Positions 17,418 through 27,369 of a stretch of DNA of 64,000 nucleotides are shown here, piece by piece. The DNA lies in NCBI RefSeq assembly GCF_900107535.1, contig NZ_FNRA01000008.1, positions 124,001 to 188,000 on the forward strand, in the 5' to 3' direction. The DNA is from Pedobacter hartonius (GTDB taxonomy: Bacteria > Bacteroidota > Bacteroidia > Sphingobacteriales > Sphingobacteriaceae). Position 1 is the first letter of the stretch; each line of letters opens with the position of its first letter. The notes under the pieces were generated by a model that saw only the letters and a list, made by a program, of their open reading frames with translations, was not told the origin of the DNA and did not search any database. Position numbers and translations under genes: made by a program.

Positions 17418-20279
17418 TTATTTATCATTTGGCATCCCATAAAATTGGTTGAAGAGCAATTTGAACGTCCCCAGTGACTGTCCGCGGAAAGTGATCTCAG
17501 GACCAAAGGTATAGAGTTTTCCGGCACCAACTGATGCCACAAAACCGGCCACCCCGTCTTTCAGGTAGGACTGTCCCCAGGCCCATCCGCTGCGAAGGGG
17601 TTTGTCTGTCGGGAACCAGAGTACAGGCACTACACCCTTCCTGGCAGCATCATCATCCAGTTTAAATACCGGGCTGTTGTCAAAGTTCACATCTACATCA
17701 GCAGGCATCCCCCAGGCAGCAGGTACTTTCGGATCTACACTTACATGCAGGATGCTTCCCGGAATATAATATTTAGTGCCCGGCAGGGGTTTGTTGGTGT
17801 CTTTGTCCACCAGCGCGTTATGCACAGGAAGGCCAAGGTGGTACGCCAGGTTTGCACTGCTGCCTATTGTTAGGATAGCACCACCGGCTTCCAGGAAAGA
17901 CTTTAGCTGCGGAATAGATTTCTCCGGAGTGATCTTGCCCAGCATTTTCCGGAATTCCTCAGGTGTGTTTTCAGGTTTCGGCATCCGGTCGTAGAACATG
18001 CTGTTCGACTTAGGTTCGCCTCCTACAGGAGGAATGGCACGGGTGACAAATACGATGACATCATATTTGCTGTTCAGATTTCCGGCATCGATATCCTGCG
18101 GATAGACTATACTATAGTCGAAATGGTTTTGTTCCATCAGCCAGCGAAGCCATCCTGAAGGTATAGAGCCTCCATATTGGTCCCAAAGGCCAATACGAAG
18201 CGAAGTAATCTTTTTGGCATCTGCAGGCATCTCATCCGTTGCCATCACCTTTACTCCCAAACCGGCGTCAGCCTTATCAAGCACAGTTTGTGCGGCTGCA
18301 CTGGCAGGAATATAGAATGTACCCGTCTCAGCAAGTCCCCCGGCACCCTTTGGCACACGGTAGACCTCTACTCCCGCTTTGAGCAGATCATTGGCCACAC
18401 TAAACGAATTGTTCACTTGTGAACTCAACAGGTATCCTTTTCCCGAAGAAGGCACAACCTGTTTTGGAGGGACCTGGATCTGTCCGTAAGGAACCTTCAC
18501 GAAGGGCCCGCCAAAATTATTCAGTACACGCTCAAATTTTACGCCCATCTGGAAGGCCAGTGTCCATCCCGCAGCATCATAAGGCCGGATCGGAGGGCCT
18601 CCCGGGTAAAGAAAATCATTCGGGTGATCCTGTGGTTCAAACATATCCAGCACATGCGGACGGAAAGCCTGGTCGGTTTTCACAATATATGAACCGGCAG
18701 GGTAGTTAATGCCCTCCACGCTGAAACTGGCAGTGGCTTTCTGCACGCTGATCCCTGATTTAATCAGGGCGTTCAGGAACTTGATTGCGGTAGGAAAGTC
18801 GGGCTGGTCTGCAGAGATGATATACCCCCTTGCATCGCGGTTTGCCGGATTTTTGAGTACTGCATCATAATATTTCATAGGGATATCTGCACCGCGGGTC
18901 ATCCATCCCATTGGGTCCCATGCAGAACCAGCATTATCGCCGCCGCTTTTCTGATCGTTTTTGTAGGCTTGTGTAATGGCATCTGTACGTTTCGGCGACA
19001 GCGTCCAGTTATCTTTGCTTCCTCTGTCAATAGAATTTTTGCCCATCTTGTAGATATTGTACAGCACTTCGTCCCGCTGACGCGCCGCATAATCAAATAC
19101 AGAATAGTTTAATGATACCGAGTAGTCGATCGACTGGCGGAAGTGCCATACCTCCTGTGGCAAAACCGGGTTTGGTGTTGCGCCATTTGGTATAAGACGG
19201 GCAGGCACTAGCGGGATTTTCTCAGGCGTAGGATTACCGATGATCTCAGTAAGCAACCCGATCATATTGTGGAACTGCGTAGTGGTACGCAATCCACCGT
19301 TATACCAGGTAGAGAAACTCGATCCTGTCAGGCGGGTATATCCTGGTTTGTTTTCTACGTTAAGCCGACTGTACATCGCTGCACCGAGAGCGTCAATACC
19401 AGTGATCATCAGGGGATCGAACACATAATTGAACGGATCGCGGTACGGCGGGCCGGCAAGCACTGAACCTTCAGGGCCCCTCTGGTGATGGTTATACATG
19501 ATTTGAGGGAACCACTCCAGGAAAAGCTGTTTACTCATGTTGGTTGCTTCCTTCGTGTTCATCATATAATAATCACGGTTGTTATCGTGACCAATGTATT
19601 TTTCGTAGAGCGTAGGGATTTCAGTATTTCTTTTCAGCGGATCTGCATCTTTCATATACCAATTGGATACCAATTCCATTCCGTCAGGATTGGCATGCGT
19701 GAAGAGGACGATTACATTGTCGAGAATACGCATATTTTCGGGGTCTTTACGACTGATCAGCTGGTACATAGTTTCGATCAGCTGTGCTGCACCCACAACT
19801 TCTGTAGCATGCAGTCCGCCGTCAATCCAGACCACCGCTTTTCCTTTGGCTGCCAGCGTAAGCGCCTGCTGGTTGCTGAGGCCTTCAGCACGTGCGAGTT
19901 TCTGGGCGATATCCTTGTACATCGCCAGGTTTTTGATGTTCTCCGGTGAAGAAACAACCATCATATATTCGTGGCGCCCTTCTTCAGTAAGACCGATATC
20001 TACCAGTTTGGTCCTGGGAGAAGCTGCCAGCTTGTTGTAGTAGGCAACAGTTTGGGTGTAGTTGGCAAGTTTATAATCGTCTCCGATATTGAAACCGAAA
20101 TGCTCTTTGGGAGAGGGCACGCTCTGTCCGGGATATTTCGCCTGTTTGTAGCTGTCCGCCCTCTTGATAACGAGAGGTTTCTTTGGAGAAGCTGCGGTCT
20201 GCGCATTCCCCTGCGATGCTGTCACCAGCAGTACAGCGCTGAGCATCCAGGAAAACCTGGTATTTAAAAATGCTTTCAT
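17418..20279 (-). CDS. Exported M14-family zinc carboxypeptidase (953 aa)
   Basis: Signal peptide about 1-26 (ends GNAQ). The M14 peptidase domain has the zinc ligands H157 and E160 (GGLHATE), the third His at 264/265 (YNHHQRGPEG), a substrate carboxylate-binding NR pair (DNNRDYYM, 233-240) and the catalytic Glu E345 (LLTEIIG). The C-terminal third, from about residue 700, resembles a class I glutamine-amidotransferase-like domain (GSIPSGWLRWLMEQ, FLEAGGAILTIG). Known: M14 enzymes remove C-terminal residues from peptides. A full-length paralogue lies at 23277-26033. Last gene of the locus; a terminator follows. Confidence 0.92.
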   Translation of the reverse strand: MKAFLNTRFSWMLSAVLLVTASQGNAQTAASPKKPLVIKRADSYKQAKYPGQSVPSPKEHFGFNIGDDYKLANYTQTVAYYNKLAASPRTKLVDIGLTEEGRHEYMMVVSSPENIKNLAMYKDIAQKLARAEGLSNQQALTLAAKGKAVVWIDGGLHATEVVGAAQLIETMYQLISRKDPENMRILDNVIVLFTHANPDGMELVSNWYMKDADPLKRNTEIPTLYEKYIGHDNNRDYYMMNTKEATNMSKQLFLEWFPQIMYNHHQRGPEGSVLAGPPYRDPFNYVFDPLMITGIDALGAAMYSRLNVENKPGYTRLTGSSFSTWYNGGLRTTTQFHNMIGLLTEIIGNPTPEKIPLVPARLIPNGATPNPVLPQEVWHFRQSIDYSVSLNYSVFDYAARQRDEVLYNIYKMGKNSIDRGSKDNWTLSPKRTDAITQAYKNDQKSGGDNAGSAWDPMGWMTRGADIPMKYYDAVLKNPANRDARGYIISADQPDFPTAIKFLNALIKSGISVQKATASFSVEGINYPAGSYIVKTDQAFRPHVLDMFEPQDHPNDFLYPGGPPIRPYDAAGWTLAFQMGVKFERVLNNFGGPFVKVPYGQIQVPPKQVVPSSGKGYLLSSQVNNSFSVANDLLKAGVEVYRVPKGAGGLAETGTFYIPASAAAQTVLDKADAGLGVKVMATDEMPADAKKITSLRIGLWDQYGGSIPSGWLRWLMEQNHFDYSIVYPQDIDAGNLNSKYDVIVFVTRAIPPVGGEPKSNSMFYDRMPKPENTPEEFRKMLGKITPEKSIPQLKSFLEAGGAILTIGSSANLAYHLGLPVHNALVDKDTNKPLPGTKYYIPGSILHVSVDPKVPAAWGMPADVDVNFDNSPVFKLDDDAARKGVVPVLWFPTDKPLRSGWAWGQSYLKDGVAGFVASVGAGKLYTFGPEITFRGQSLGTFKLLFNQFYGMPNDK

Positions 20280-20311
20280 ATTTACGTTGGTTTTAGGTGG
20301 TTCTAAGTTTT

Positions 20312-21751
20312 CTATTTTCTGTAGTCCAGTGCAGGCTTTCTGTCGCCAAGCAGGGCCTCATACTTATAATCGGGCCCTTTCCGTTCATTAAATTCTTTGG
20401 TTGCCGCTTTGAGTGTTTCCGGTGTTTTGAAAAGGTCATAGGCAGAAAGCGCGATGGTTTTCGCAGCGATCATCATCCCTTTCTGCCCAATTGTATTGCC
20501 TGCAGCTGCAACATTCTGCCAGCTGTGGCCTGATGAACCGGGAACAAAAGTTGCCGTAAACACTCCTGCAGTTGGGGTTGCCCAGCTCACATCGCCTACG
20601 TCAGATGAGGCACCGCCTGCGGAATTCTTTAGTTCTACCGTAAAAGGCCCGACAGTTGAAGTACCGGCTAAAGACGGAGCTTTTCCACCCTGAAAGGTAG
20701 ATTGTATCTTTTCAGCGAAAGCCTTTTCTTCAGTCGTATAGGTAAAACCGCCTACCAGGCGCATATTTTTATCCATAACGGTAGAAAGCGCCACATTTGC
20801 CAGCATATTATAGGTGCCACCGATCACTTCATACTCCATTTTTGTGCCTGTACCCAGTGCAGCACCTTCCGCAGCTTTCACCATTCTCTCCCACACCTCT
20901 TTTACCACCTGCATATCGGGATTCCGTACATAATAATACACTTCTGCAAAGGCAGGAACCACATTTGGTGCTTCCCCTCCGCGTGTGATCACATAGTGGA
21001 TCCTCGTATCTGAAGGGATGTGCTCGCGCATCATGTTCACCATATTGTCCATTGCCTCTACTGCATCCAGTGCCGAGCGGCCTTTTTCCGGCGCTGCGGA
21101 AGCATGGGCAGCAATTCCTTTGAACCTGAACTTCGCACTTTTGTTGGCTAACCAGGGTGCAATACTTGCAGAGTTTGCATTGCCGGGGTGCCAGTGCAGG
21201 GTAGCATCTACATCGCTGAACAAGCCTGCACGCACCATATACACTTTTCCTGAGCCGCCTTCTTCTGCAGGACAGCCCATAACTTTGAGGGTGCCTTTGC
21301 CTCCGCTTTGTGCCATCCAGTCCTTAACGGCTATAGCTGCCGCAACTGATGCTGTTCCGAAAAGATTATGCCCGCAGCCATGACCGGCTTTGCCACCTGC
21401 AGATTCCTGAAACGGACTCTCCGTCTGGGAGATCCCGGGTAAGGCGTCATATTCAGCCAGGATAGCAATGACAGGTTTCCCCGAACCATAAGTAGCCACA
21501 AATGCTGTAGGAATGCCGGCTACACCTTTTTCCATTTTAAAACCGGCCTGTTCAAGCTGTGTTTCCAGCAATGCTGAACTTTTTTCTTCCTGGTAACCCA
21601 TTTCGGCAAATCCCCAGATATCTTTGGAAATCTTGTTGTATACCGCAATTTTTGCATCCAGGGAAGAGATCAGCTTTTTTTTGTCGGCATTCTGTGCGAA
21701 TACCGTAAAGGACATTCCCAGTGCCATGCTGAGCAGCGTAATTTTTTTCAT
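20312..21751 (-). CDS. Exported M20-family amidohydrolase (AbgB/M20D type), copy 1
   Basis: 479 residues with a signal peptide ending FAQ (about 1-20). Metal-binding HGCGHN at 124-129, the catalytic Glu pair E163/E164 (GCPAEEGGSG) and HWHPGN are visible. Known: relatives hydrolyse p-aminobenzoyl-glutamate, N-acyl amino acids or indole-acetyl-amino acid conjugates. It is a tandem duplicate of the gene 12 bases upstream; the dimerisation-domain block GRSALDAVEAMDNMVNMM is identical in both. Confidence 0.92.
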   Translation of the reverse strand: MKKITLLSMALGMSFTVFAQNADKKKLISSLDAKIAVYNKISKDIWGFAEMGYQEEKSSALLETQLEQAGFKMEKGVAGIPTAFVATYGSGKPVIAILAEYDALPGISQTESPFQESAGGKAGHGCGHNLFGTASVAAAIAVKDWMAQSGGKGTLKVMGCPAEEGGSGKVYMVRAGLFSDVDATLHWHPGNANSASIAPWLANKSAKFRFKGIAAHASAAPEKGRSALDAVEAMDNMVNMMREHIPSDTRIHYVITRGGEAPNVVPAFAEVYYYVRNPDMQVVKEVWERMVKAAEGAALGTGTKMEYEVIGGTYNMLANVALSTVMDKNMRLVGGFTYTTEEKAFAEKIQSTFQGGKAPSLAGTSTVGPFTVELKNSAGGASSDVGDVSWATPTAGVFTATFVPGSSGHSWQNVAAAGNTIGQKGMMIAAKTIALSAYDLFKTPETLKAATKEFNERKGPDYKYEALLGDRKPALDYRK

Positions 21752-21763
21752 CTTTATCGTTAA

Positions 21764-23194
21764 TTATTTCCTGTAATCCAGCGGTGGCTTTCTGTCGCCC
21801 AGCATCGCTTCATATTTAAAATCTGTCCCTCTTCTTTCTGCGAATTCCTTTGCTGCAGCTTTTAATACTACAGGGCTGTTAAAGAAGTCGTATGCCGAAA
21901 GCGCCAGTGTTTTTGCCGCGATCATCATGCCTTTGGCACCAATACTGGTTCCTGCAGCGGCAACATTCTGCCAGCTGTGACCGGCAGAGCCGGGAACAAA
22001 CGTAGCGGTGGATAATCCTGTAGTAGGAATCGTCCAGCTGACATCACTTACATCTGATGAACCATGTACATCCTCTTTCTCAAATGCCTGTATCTTTGCA
22101 GTTGAGGACAGGTCCGGTCCTTTACCACCCACAAAGCTCGTCTGAATCTTTTCAGCCCAGACTTTCTCCTCCGGCGTATAGGTAAAACCGCCTACGATCC
22201 TCAGGTTGGCATCCATGACCTTAGCCATAGCGAGGTTGGGCAGCATGTTGTAAACGCCCCCGGTAATCTCAACTTCCATCTTGGTTCCTGTACCCATTGC
22301 GGCACCTTCAGCAGCTTTGACTACTCTTGCCCAAACATCTTTTACCACTTGTTTGTCCTGGTTCCGCACATAATAATATACTTCTGCAAAGGCAGGAACC
22401 ACGTTTGGAGCTTCGCCACCATGGGTAATTACATAATGAACGCGGGTATCTGAGGGGATATGCTCACGCATCATGTTCACCATATTGTCCATGGCTTCTA
22501 CCGCATCCAGTGCAGAACGTCCTTTTTCCGGTGCCCCTGAAGCATGCGAAGAGATGCCTTTAAACCTGAATTTTCCACTGATGTTAGCCAGTGTGTTAAA
22601 TGTTCCTGCAGAATTCACATTTCCCGGATGCCAGTGCAGGGTAGCATCGACGTCATGGAACAGGCCTGCACGTACCATATATACTTTGCCCGATCCGCCT
22701 TCTTCTGCCGGGCAGCCCATCAACTTGATGGTTCCCGGTTTGCCCGAACTTTTCAGCCATTCACTGACAGCGATAGCTGCAGCTGTAGATGCTGTACCGA
22801 ACAGGTTGTGGCCGCAGCCATGACCCGCCTTCCCGCCGTTTGATTCCTGTACAGGATTGCCCGTTTGCGAAATCCCCGGAAGGGCGTCATATTCTGCCAG
22901 GATGGCGATCACCGGTTTTCCCGAACCATAAGTAGCCACAAAGGCTGTAGGGATATCTGCCACGCCTTTGGTAATGGTGAAACCTGATTTCTCCAGTTCG
23001 CTTTCCAGCAGGGCGGAACTTTTTACTTCCTGATAGCCCACTTCTTCAAAGCTCCAGATGTCTTTGGCAACTTTGGTATATTCATCAGTTTTTGCAGTCA
23101 GTGAACTGAGGATCTTCTTTTTATCCGCATTCTGTGCCATCACCCCGCAGGAGAGGCCAACAGCCATGGTAAGTAAAGTAATTCTCTTGATCAT
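21764..23194 (-). CDS. Exported M20-family amidohydrolase (AbgB/M20D type), copy 2
   Basis: 476 residues from the ATG at 23194, chosen because it gives a clean signal peptide (MIKRITLLTM to VMAQ); an in-frame start at 23230 adds twelve residues that would run into the upstream hairpin. HGCGHN (125-130) and the E-E pair (GCPAEEGGSG) are intact. Tandem paralogue of the 20312-21751 gene. A terminator-like hairpin lies directly upstream, so expression may be lower than that of the genes before it. Confidence 0.91.
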   Translation of the reverse strand: MIKRITLLTMAVGLSCGVMAQNADKKKILSSLTAKTDEYTKVAKDIWSFEEVGYQEVKSSALLESELEKSGFTITKGVADIPTAFVATYGSGKPVIAILAEYDALPGISQTGNPVQESNGGKAGHGCGHNLFGTASTAAAIAVSEWLKSSGKPGTIKLMGCPAEEGGSGKVYMVRAGLFHDVDATLHWHPGNVNSAGTFNTLANISGKFRFKGISSHASGAPEKGRSALDAVEAMDNMVNMMREHIPSDTRVHYVITHGGEAPNVVPAFAEVYYYVRNQDKQVVKDVWARVVKAAEGAAMGTGTKMEVEITGGVYNMLPNLAMAKVMDANLRIVGGFTYTPEEKVWAEKIQTSFVGGKGPDLSSTAKIQAFEKEDVHGSSDVSDVSWTIPTTGLSTATFVPGSAGHSWQNVAAAGTSIGAKGMMIAAKTLALSAYDFFNSPVVLKAAAKEFAERRGTDFKYEAMLGDRKPPLDYRK

Positions 23195-23212
23195 AAGATA
23201 GGTATTGAACAT

Positions 23213-23265
23213 AAAAAGCGCTGTCTGCATACTGAAGCACAGGGCAGCAGATTACAGACAACGCT
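23213..23265 (-). terminator. Terminator-like hairpin inside the peptidase operon
   Basis: Minus strand: an 11-base-pair stem (23255-23265 with 23217-23227, one G-T wobble) followed by TTTTTAT. It lies between the second M14 gene and the M20 gene whose ATG is only 19 bases farther on, so it probably attenuates rather than ends transcription (inference). Confidence 0.6.
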
Positions 23266-23276
23266 ATACAATGGGA

Positions 23277-26033
23277 TTATTTCTTCTGGTCGTACAATTC
23301 GTTAAACAGCATTTTGAAGGTACTGTGCGACTGGCCCCTGAACGTGATTTCCGGTCCGAAGGCATACAGTTTACCTTTTCCTACCGGTGCTTCAAACGCA
23401 GCCACACCATCTTTCAGGTACGCCTGTCCCCATGCCCATCCGCTATGCAGCGGTGTAGCCGTAGGGAACCATGCCAGTGGTTTAACGCCTTTTTCAGCAG
23501 ATCCGGCTTCCAGTTTAAATACCGGGCTTCTGTCAAAAAGAACATCGTTCTCCTCTGCCATACCCCAGTTTGAAGGCTGTGTTGTATCCAGGCTCACCTT
23601 TAACAAACTTCCCGGGATATAGTATTTAGTACCCGGAAGTGGTTTATCCTTGCCGTCTTTTCCCGGTTCTACCAGTTGGTTTTTAACCGGCAAACCCAGG
23701 TGATAGGCCAGGCTGGTACTTGTACCGATCGTTACGATATTACCGCCTGCTTCCAGGAATTTTTTCAGCATCGGTACTGATTTAGCAACGGACACCTTGC
23801 CCACCCATGGCTGGAACTCAGTGGGTACATCTTCTGCTTTCGGCATCCTGTCGAAATAACGGCTTGATGCCGCTGGTTTATCTGATGCGGGAACAATTCC
23901 CGTAACGAGGATAATTGCATCGAATTTTTTATTCAGGTCGCCCGCATCTACTTCATTCGGATAGATCATGGTATACCCATAGTGGTATTGCTCCATCAGC
24001 CAGCGTACCCATCCTGCCGGGATTGAACCTCCGTACACATCAACGATCGCAATACGTGAAGGTGTGATCTTAGTTAATCCTGACGGTTTTGCAGTTGCCG
24101 CAGTTACCGTTAAGCCGTAATCTGCGGCAGATTTGGTAAGGATAGCCTGTGCTTTTGCAGCAGCAGGAACATAGAATTCACCTGTGGTACCGCTGGTTGG
24201 CCGATAAACTTCGGCGCCGCCTTTCAGCAGGTCGTTCACCGCAATGAAAGCATTGTTTTGTTTAGGACTGATCGTGTAACCGCTTTTTGCAGCAGCAAGA
24301 GTCAGTTTCGGTGCCGACTGGATCTCTCCGTAAGGAACCTGTTTGAAAGAACCCGTAACTTCGCTCATCGCCCGGTCAAACTTCAGGCCCATCTGGAAGG
24401 CCAGTGTCCATCCCGCAGCATCATAAGGTTTGATCGGAGGCCCGCCTTCATACTGGAAATCATTCGGGTGATCCTGCGGTTCAAACATATCGATCACATG
24501 CGGGCGGAAAGCCTGAGCAGTGGAAACCACATAAGATCCTGCCGGATAGGTTTTACCTTCTGAGGTAAAGGCGGAAGTGGCTTTCTCCACACGGATACCG
24601 GAACGAATCAGTGCATTGATGAACCGTACTGCAGTGGGGAAATCTGACTGGTTTGCAGGAATCACATAAGCCCTTGCGTCACGCAATTCAGGGTTTTTCA
24701 TGACTGCATCAAAATATTTTGCAGGGATACCGCTTTCGCTGCCGAAAGAGAATTCACCTTCGCTTTTTTCTCCGCCAGTATCTTTTTTATCCTTGTTATA
24801 GGCGTCTTTAATGGCCTGTACATATTTAGGATAGAAAGTCCAGTGATCTTCATGCCCGCGTGCAATGGAGTTGATCCCCATCTGGTAAATATTATATAAT
24901 AAGTTGCTGCGGTTACGCGAAGCATAATCCAGTACTCCGTAATTCAGTGATACGGAATAGTCGATCGACTGACGGAAATGCCATTTCTGAGGAACAACCG
25001 GGTTAGGCGTAGCTCCGTTTGGAATCAGGCGGTCTGGCACCAGTGCGATATTTTCAGGAGTTGGCCCCCCGATGATTTCGGTAAGCAATCCCACCATATT
25101 GTGGAAATAAGGGGTAGTACGCAATCCACCATTCCACCAGGTAGAGAACTGCGAACCGTTACGCTGGGTATAACCCGGTTTATTTTCTGTATTCAGGCGG
25201 TTGTTCATCGATGCCCCTACGCCGTCAATACTGGTAACGATCAGCGGATCGAACACATAGTTGAAAGGGTCACGGTACGGAGGGCCTGCAAGAACAGAAC
25301 CTTCAGGGCCGCGCTGGTGGTGATTGTACATGATCTGGGGGATCCATTCCACAAACAGCTGGTTGCTGATGTTCTGGCTTTCCTTCATGTTCATCATATA
25401 GAAATCGCGGTTGTTGTCATGCCCTACGTATTTCTCATATACACGCGGGATATCCAGTTTACGCTTTAAGGTATCCGCATTGCGCATATACCAGTTACTC
25501 ACCAGCTCCTGCCCGTCCGGGTTGGCCTGCGTCAGCAGGATGATGTCATTGTTGAGGATGGTCATGGTTTCCTCGTCGGTACGGGTGACCAGCTGGTACA
25601 TGGTCTCGATCAGCTGGTGGGCTCCTACAGTTTCTGTGGCATGCAGCCCACCGTCAATCCAGACTACAGCTTTACCTTTTGCAGCAAGCTTTTTGGCTTC
25701 TGCAGGCGTAAGGCTTTCTGCATGGGCAAGTTTTGTAGAAATATCCTTGTATTCAGCCAGTTTTTTGATGTTCTCCGGTGAGGAAACGATCAGCATCCAC
25801 TGATGGCGGCCTTCTTCCGTCATCCCGATATCAACCAGCTTAGTCCGTGGCGAAGCCGCTAATTTTTTGTAATACGCCTCCGCCTGTGTATAGGTGGTCA
25901 GCTTGTAGTCATCCCCGATATTAAACCCAAAGTGCTCCTTTGGTGAAGGAATGGATTGCGCGCTGGCTAAGCCTGCTGTACACAGCAAAGCCAGGGTAAA
26001 CATTTTGCTAAATTTGTTGTACATATTCTCCAT
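23277..26033 (-). CDS. Exported M14-family zinc carboxypeptidase (918 aa), paralogue
   Basis: Signal peptide about 1-26 (LALLCTAGLASAQ). Zinc ligands H131 and E134 (GGLHATE), third His 238/239 (YNHHQRGPEG), DNNRDFYM and LLTEIIG are all kept, so it should be active. It shares architecture and long identical blocks with the 17418-20279 protein, but lacks about 25 residues after the signal peptide. The C-terminal glutamine-amidotransferase-like region is present. The start could also be the ATG three codons later. Confidence 0.92.
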   Translation of the reverse strand: MENMYNKFSKMFTLALLCTAGLASAQSIPSPKEHFGFNIGDDYKLTTYTQAEAYYKKLAASPRTKLVDIGMTEEGRHQWMLIVSSPENIKKLAEYKDISTKLAHAESLTPAEAKKLAAKGKAVVWIDGGLHATETVGAHQLIETMYQLVTRTDEETMTILNNDIILLTQANPDGQELVSNWYMRNADTLKRKLDIPRVYEKYVGHDNNRDFYMMNMKESQNISNQLFVEWIPQIMYNHHQRGPEGSVLAGPPYRDPFNYVFDPLIVTSIDGVGASMNNRLNTENKPGYTQRNGSQFSTWWNGGLRTTPYFHNMVGLLTEIIGGPTPENIALVPDRLIPNGATPNPVVPQKWHFRQSIDYSVSLNYGVLDYASRNRSNLLYNIYQMGINSIARGHEDHWTFYPKYVQAIKDAYNKDKKDTGGEKSEGEFSFGSESGIPAKYFDAVMKNPELRDARAYVIPANQSDFPTAVRFINALIRSGIRVEKATSAFTSEGKTYPAGSYVVSTAQAFRPHVIDMFEPQDHPNDFQYEGGPPIKPYDAAGWTLAFQMGLKFDRAMSEVTGSFKQVPYGEIQSAPKLTLAAAKSGYTISPKQNNAFIAVNDLLKGGAEVYRPTSGTTGEFYVPAAAKAQAILTKSAADYGLTVTAATAKPSGLTKITPSRIAIVDVYGGSIPAGWVRWLMEQYHYGYTMIYPNEVDAGDLNKKFDAIILVTGIVPASDKPAASSRYFDRMPKAEDVPTEFQPWVGKVSVAKSVPMLKKFLEAGGNIVTIGTSTSLAYHLGLPVKNQLVEPGKDGKDKPLPGTKYYIPGSLLKVSLDTTQPSNWGMAEENDVLFDRSPVFKLEAGSAEKGVKPLAWFPTATPLHSGWAWGQAYLKDGVAAFEAPVGKGKLYAFGPEITFRGQSHSTFKMLFNELYDQKK

Positions 26034-26042
26034 TTTTACGTT

Positions 26043-27362
26043 TTATTTATTCACTACGCCAGCCTCTGCTAACAAGACCAGCAGGGATTGCTGGATACCC
26101 AGATATCCCTTTTTATCATTCAAAAACCATTCGTTCAATGCGTGGTAGTTTCCCGATTCCCCTCCTGAACCAATTGTAATACCCGGTACACCTATTGAGA
26201 TCGGGATGTTGGAGTTTGCAGAACCAACGCCCAGTGTAGGGCTTGCCCCCAGGTATTTCATTGCCGCCATTGCATGCTGCACAAGCGGCTGTTTCGGATC
26301 GCTGCCTCCCGCAGGGCGGTCGCCAATCAACTTTACCTCTACGGTAAGATCTTTACCTGCTTTTTTCATCGCATTTTCCTCTGCCAGTTCCTTTTTTACC
26401 GCAGCCTGCAACAGCGCATCCATCGCATTTAACCGTTCAGGATTTTCTGAACGCATGTCTACTTCCATCCAGGATTCGAATGGAATGGAGTTTACCGAAG
26501 TACCACCACCAATCACCCCTACGCTGAAAGTTACCCTGATGCCCGGTGTGGCAGCAAATGCATTTCCAGATTCATCCCAGTAGTGCATGGCACGCCCCAG
26601 GGCATTGTGCGGATTACCGATACCGAATGCTCCGGAAGAATGCCCTCCGGGACCTCTGAAGGTTACCCTGTAACGGTGTGAACCCAAACCACGGTGGGTG
26701 GTATGCCCGTATCCGGTTCCGTCAAATGCGATATAGGAATCAATTTTCCCTGGCCCGGAAGGGCTGAACAGGTTCCTTACACCCCTCAGGTCTCCCTGTC
26801 CCTCTTCACCGGTGGTGCCGATAAATAAAATATCTGCATCGGTTTGGATGCCGGTCTCTTTCATAGATTTCACTACTGTAAGCAGTGCTGCCAAACCCCG
26901 GGTATCATCACTCACGCCGGGAGCGTATAGGGTGTCTCCTTTAAAAGTGACCTTGGTATCGGTTCCTTCAGGAAATACGGTATCCAGATGTCCTTCCAGA
27001 ACCACCTTTTTCTTCCCGGTTTTTCCCTTGCGCAGGCCAATCACATTCCCCGCAGTGTCTGTCCATACAGAATCTACACCAGCGGCTTTGAGCATTTCGG
27101 CAAATTTGATACCCCTGGCTGTTTCTTTATAGGGTGGTGCAGGGATCCCGGTTAGCGTGATGTGGTTACTCCTGGTTTCTTTTTCCAGGTCGATGATTGT
27201 CTGCAATGCCTTTTTCACTATCGCCTTACTGGTGATTTTTGCAATATCAGCGGTATACTGCTGCGCTATCGGGGCCGTTTTAGGAAGTTCCTGGGCGGAA
27301 CCGGACATAGCGGTACCCAGGGCGAGCAGCAGAGACAGTGCAGGTATGGTCAATTTCTTCAT
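26043..27362 (-). CDS. Exported M20-family dipeptidase/tripeptidase-like enzyme, copy 1
   Basis: 439 residues, signal peptide ending GSAQ (about 1-24). Metal ligands H125 and D127 (LEGHLDTVFP), bridging Asp in GVSDDTRG (152/153), and the catalytic Glu E186 with E187 (TGEEGQGD) are visible. It resembles the PepT/M20 group acting on small peptides. A tandem paralogue starts 7 bases upstream. Confidence 0.9.
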   Translation of the reverse strand: MKKLTIPALSLLLALGTAMSGSAQELPKTAPIAQQYTADIAKITSKAIVKKALQTIIDLEKETRSNHITLTGIPAPPYKETARGIKFAEMLKAAGVDSVWTDTAGNVIGLRKGKTGKKKVVLEGHLDTVFPEGTDTKVTFKGDTLYAPGVSDDTRGLAALLTVVKSMKETGIQTDADILFIGTTGEEGQGDLRGVRNLFSPSGPGKIDSYIAFDGTGYGHTTHRGLGSHRYRVTFRGPGGHSSGAFGIGNPHNALGRAMHYWDESGNAFAATPGIRVTFSVGVIGGGTSVNSIPFESWMEVDMRSENPERLNAMDALLQAAVKKELAEENAMKKAGKDLTVEVKLIGDRPAGGSDPKQPLVQHAMAAMKYLGASPTLGVGSANSNIPISIGVPGITIGSGGESGNYHALNEWFLNDKKGYLGIQQSLLVLLAEAGVVNK

Positions 27363-27369
27363 GTGATGG

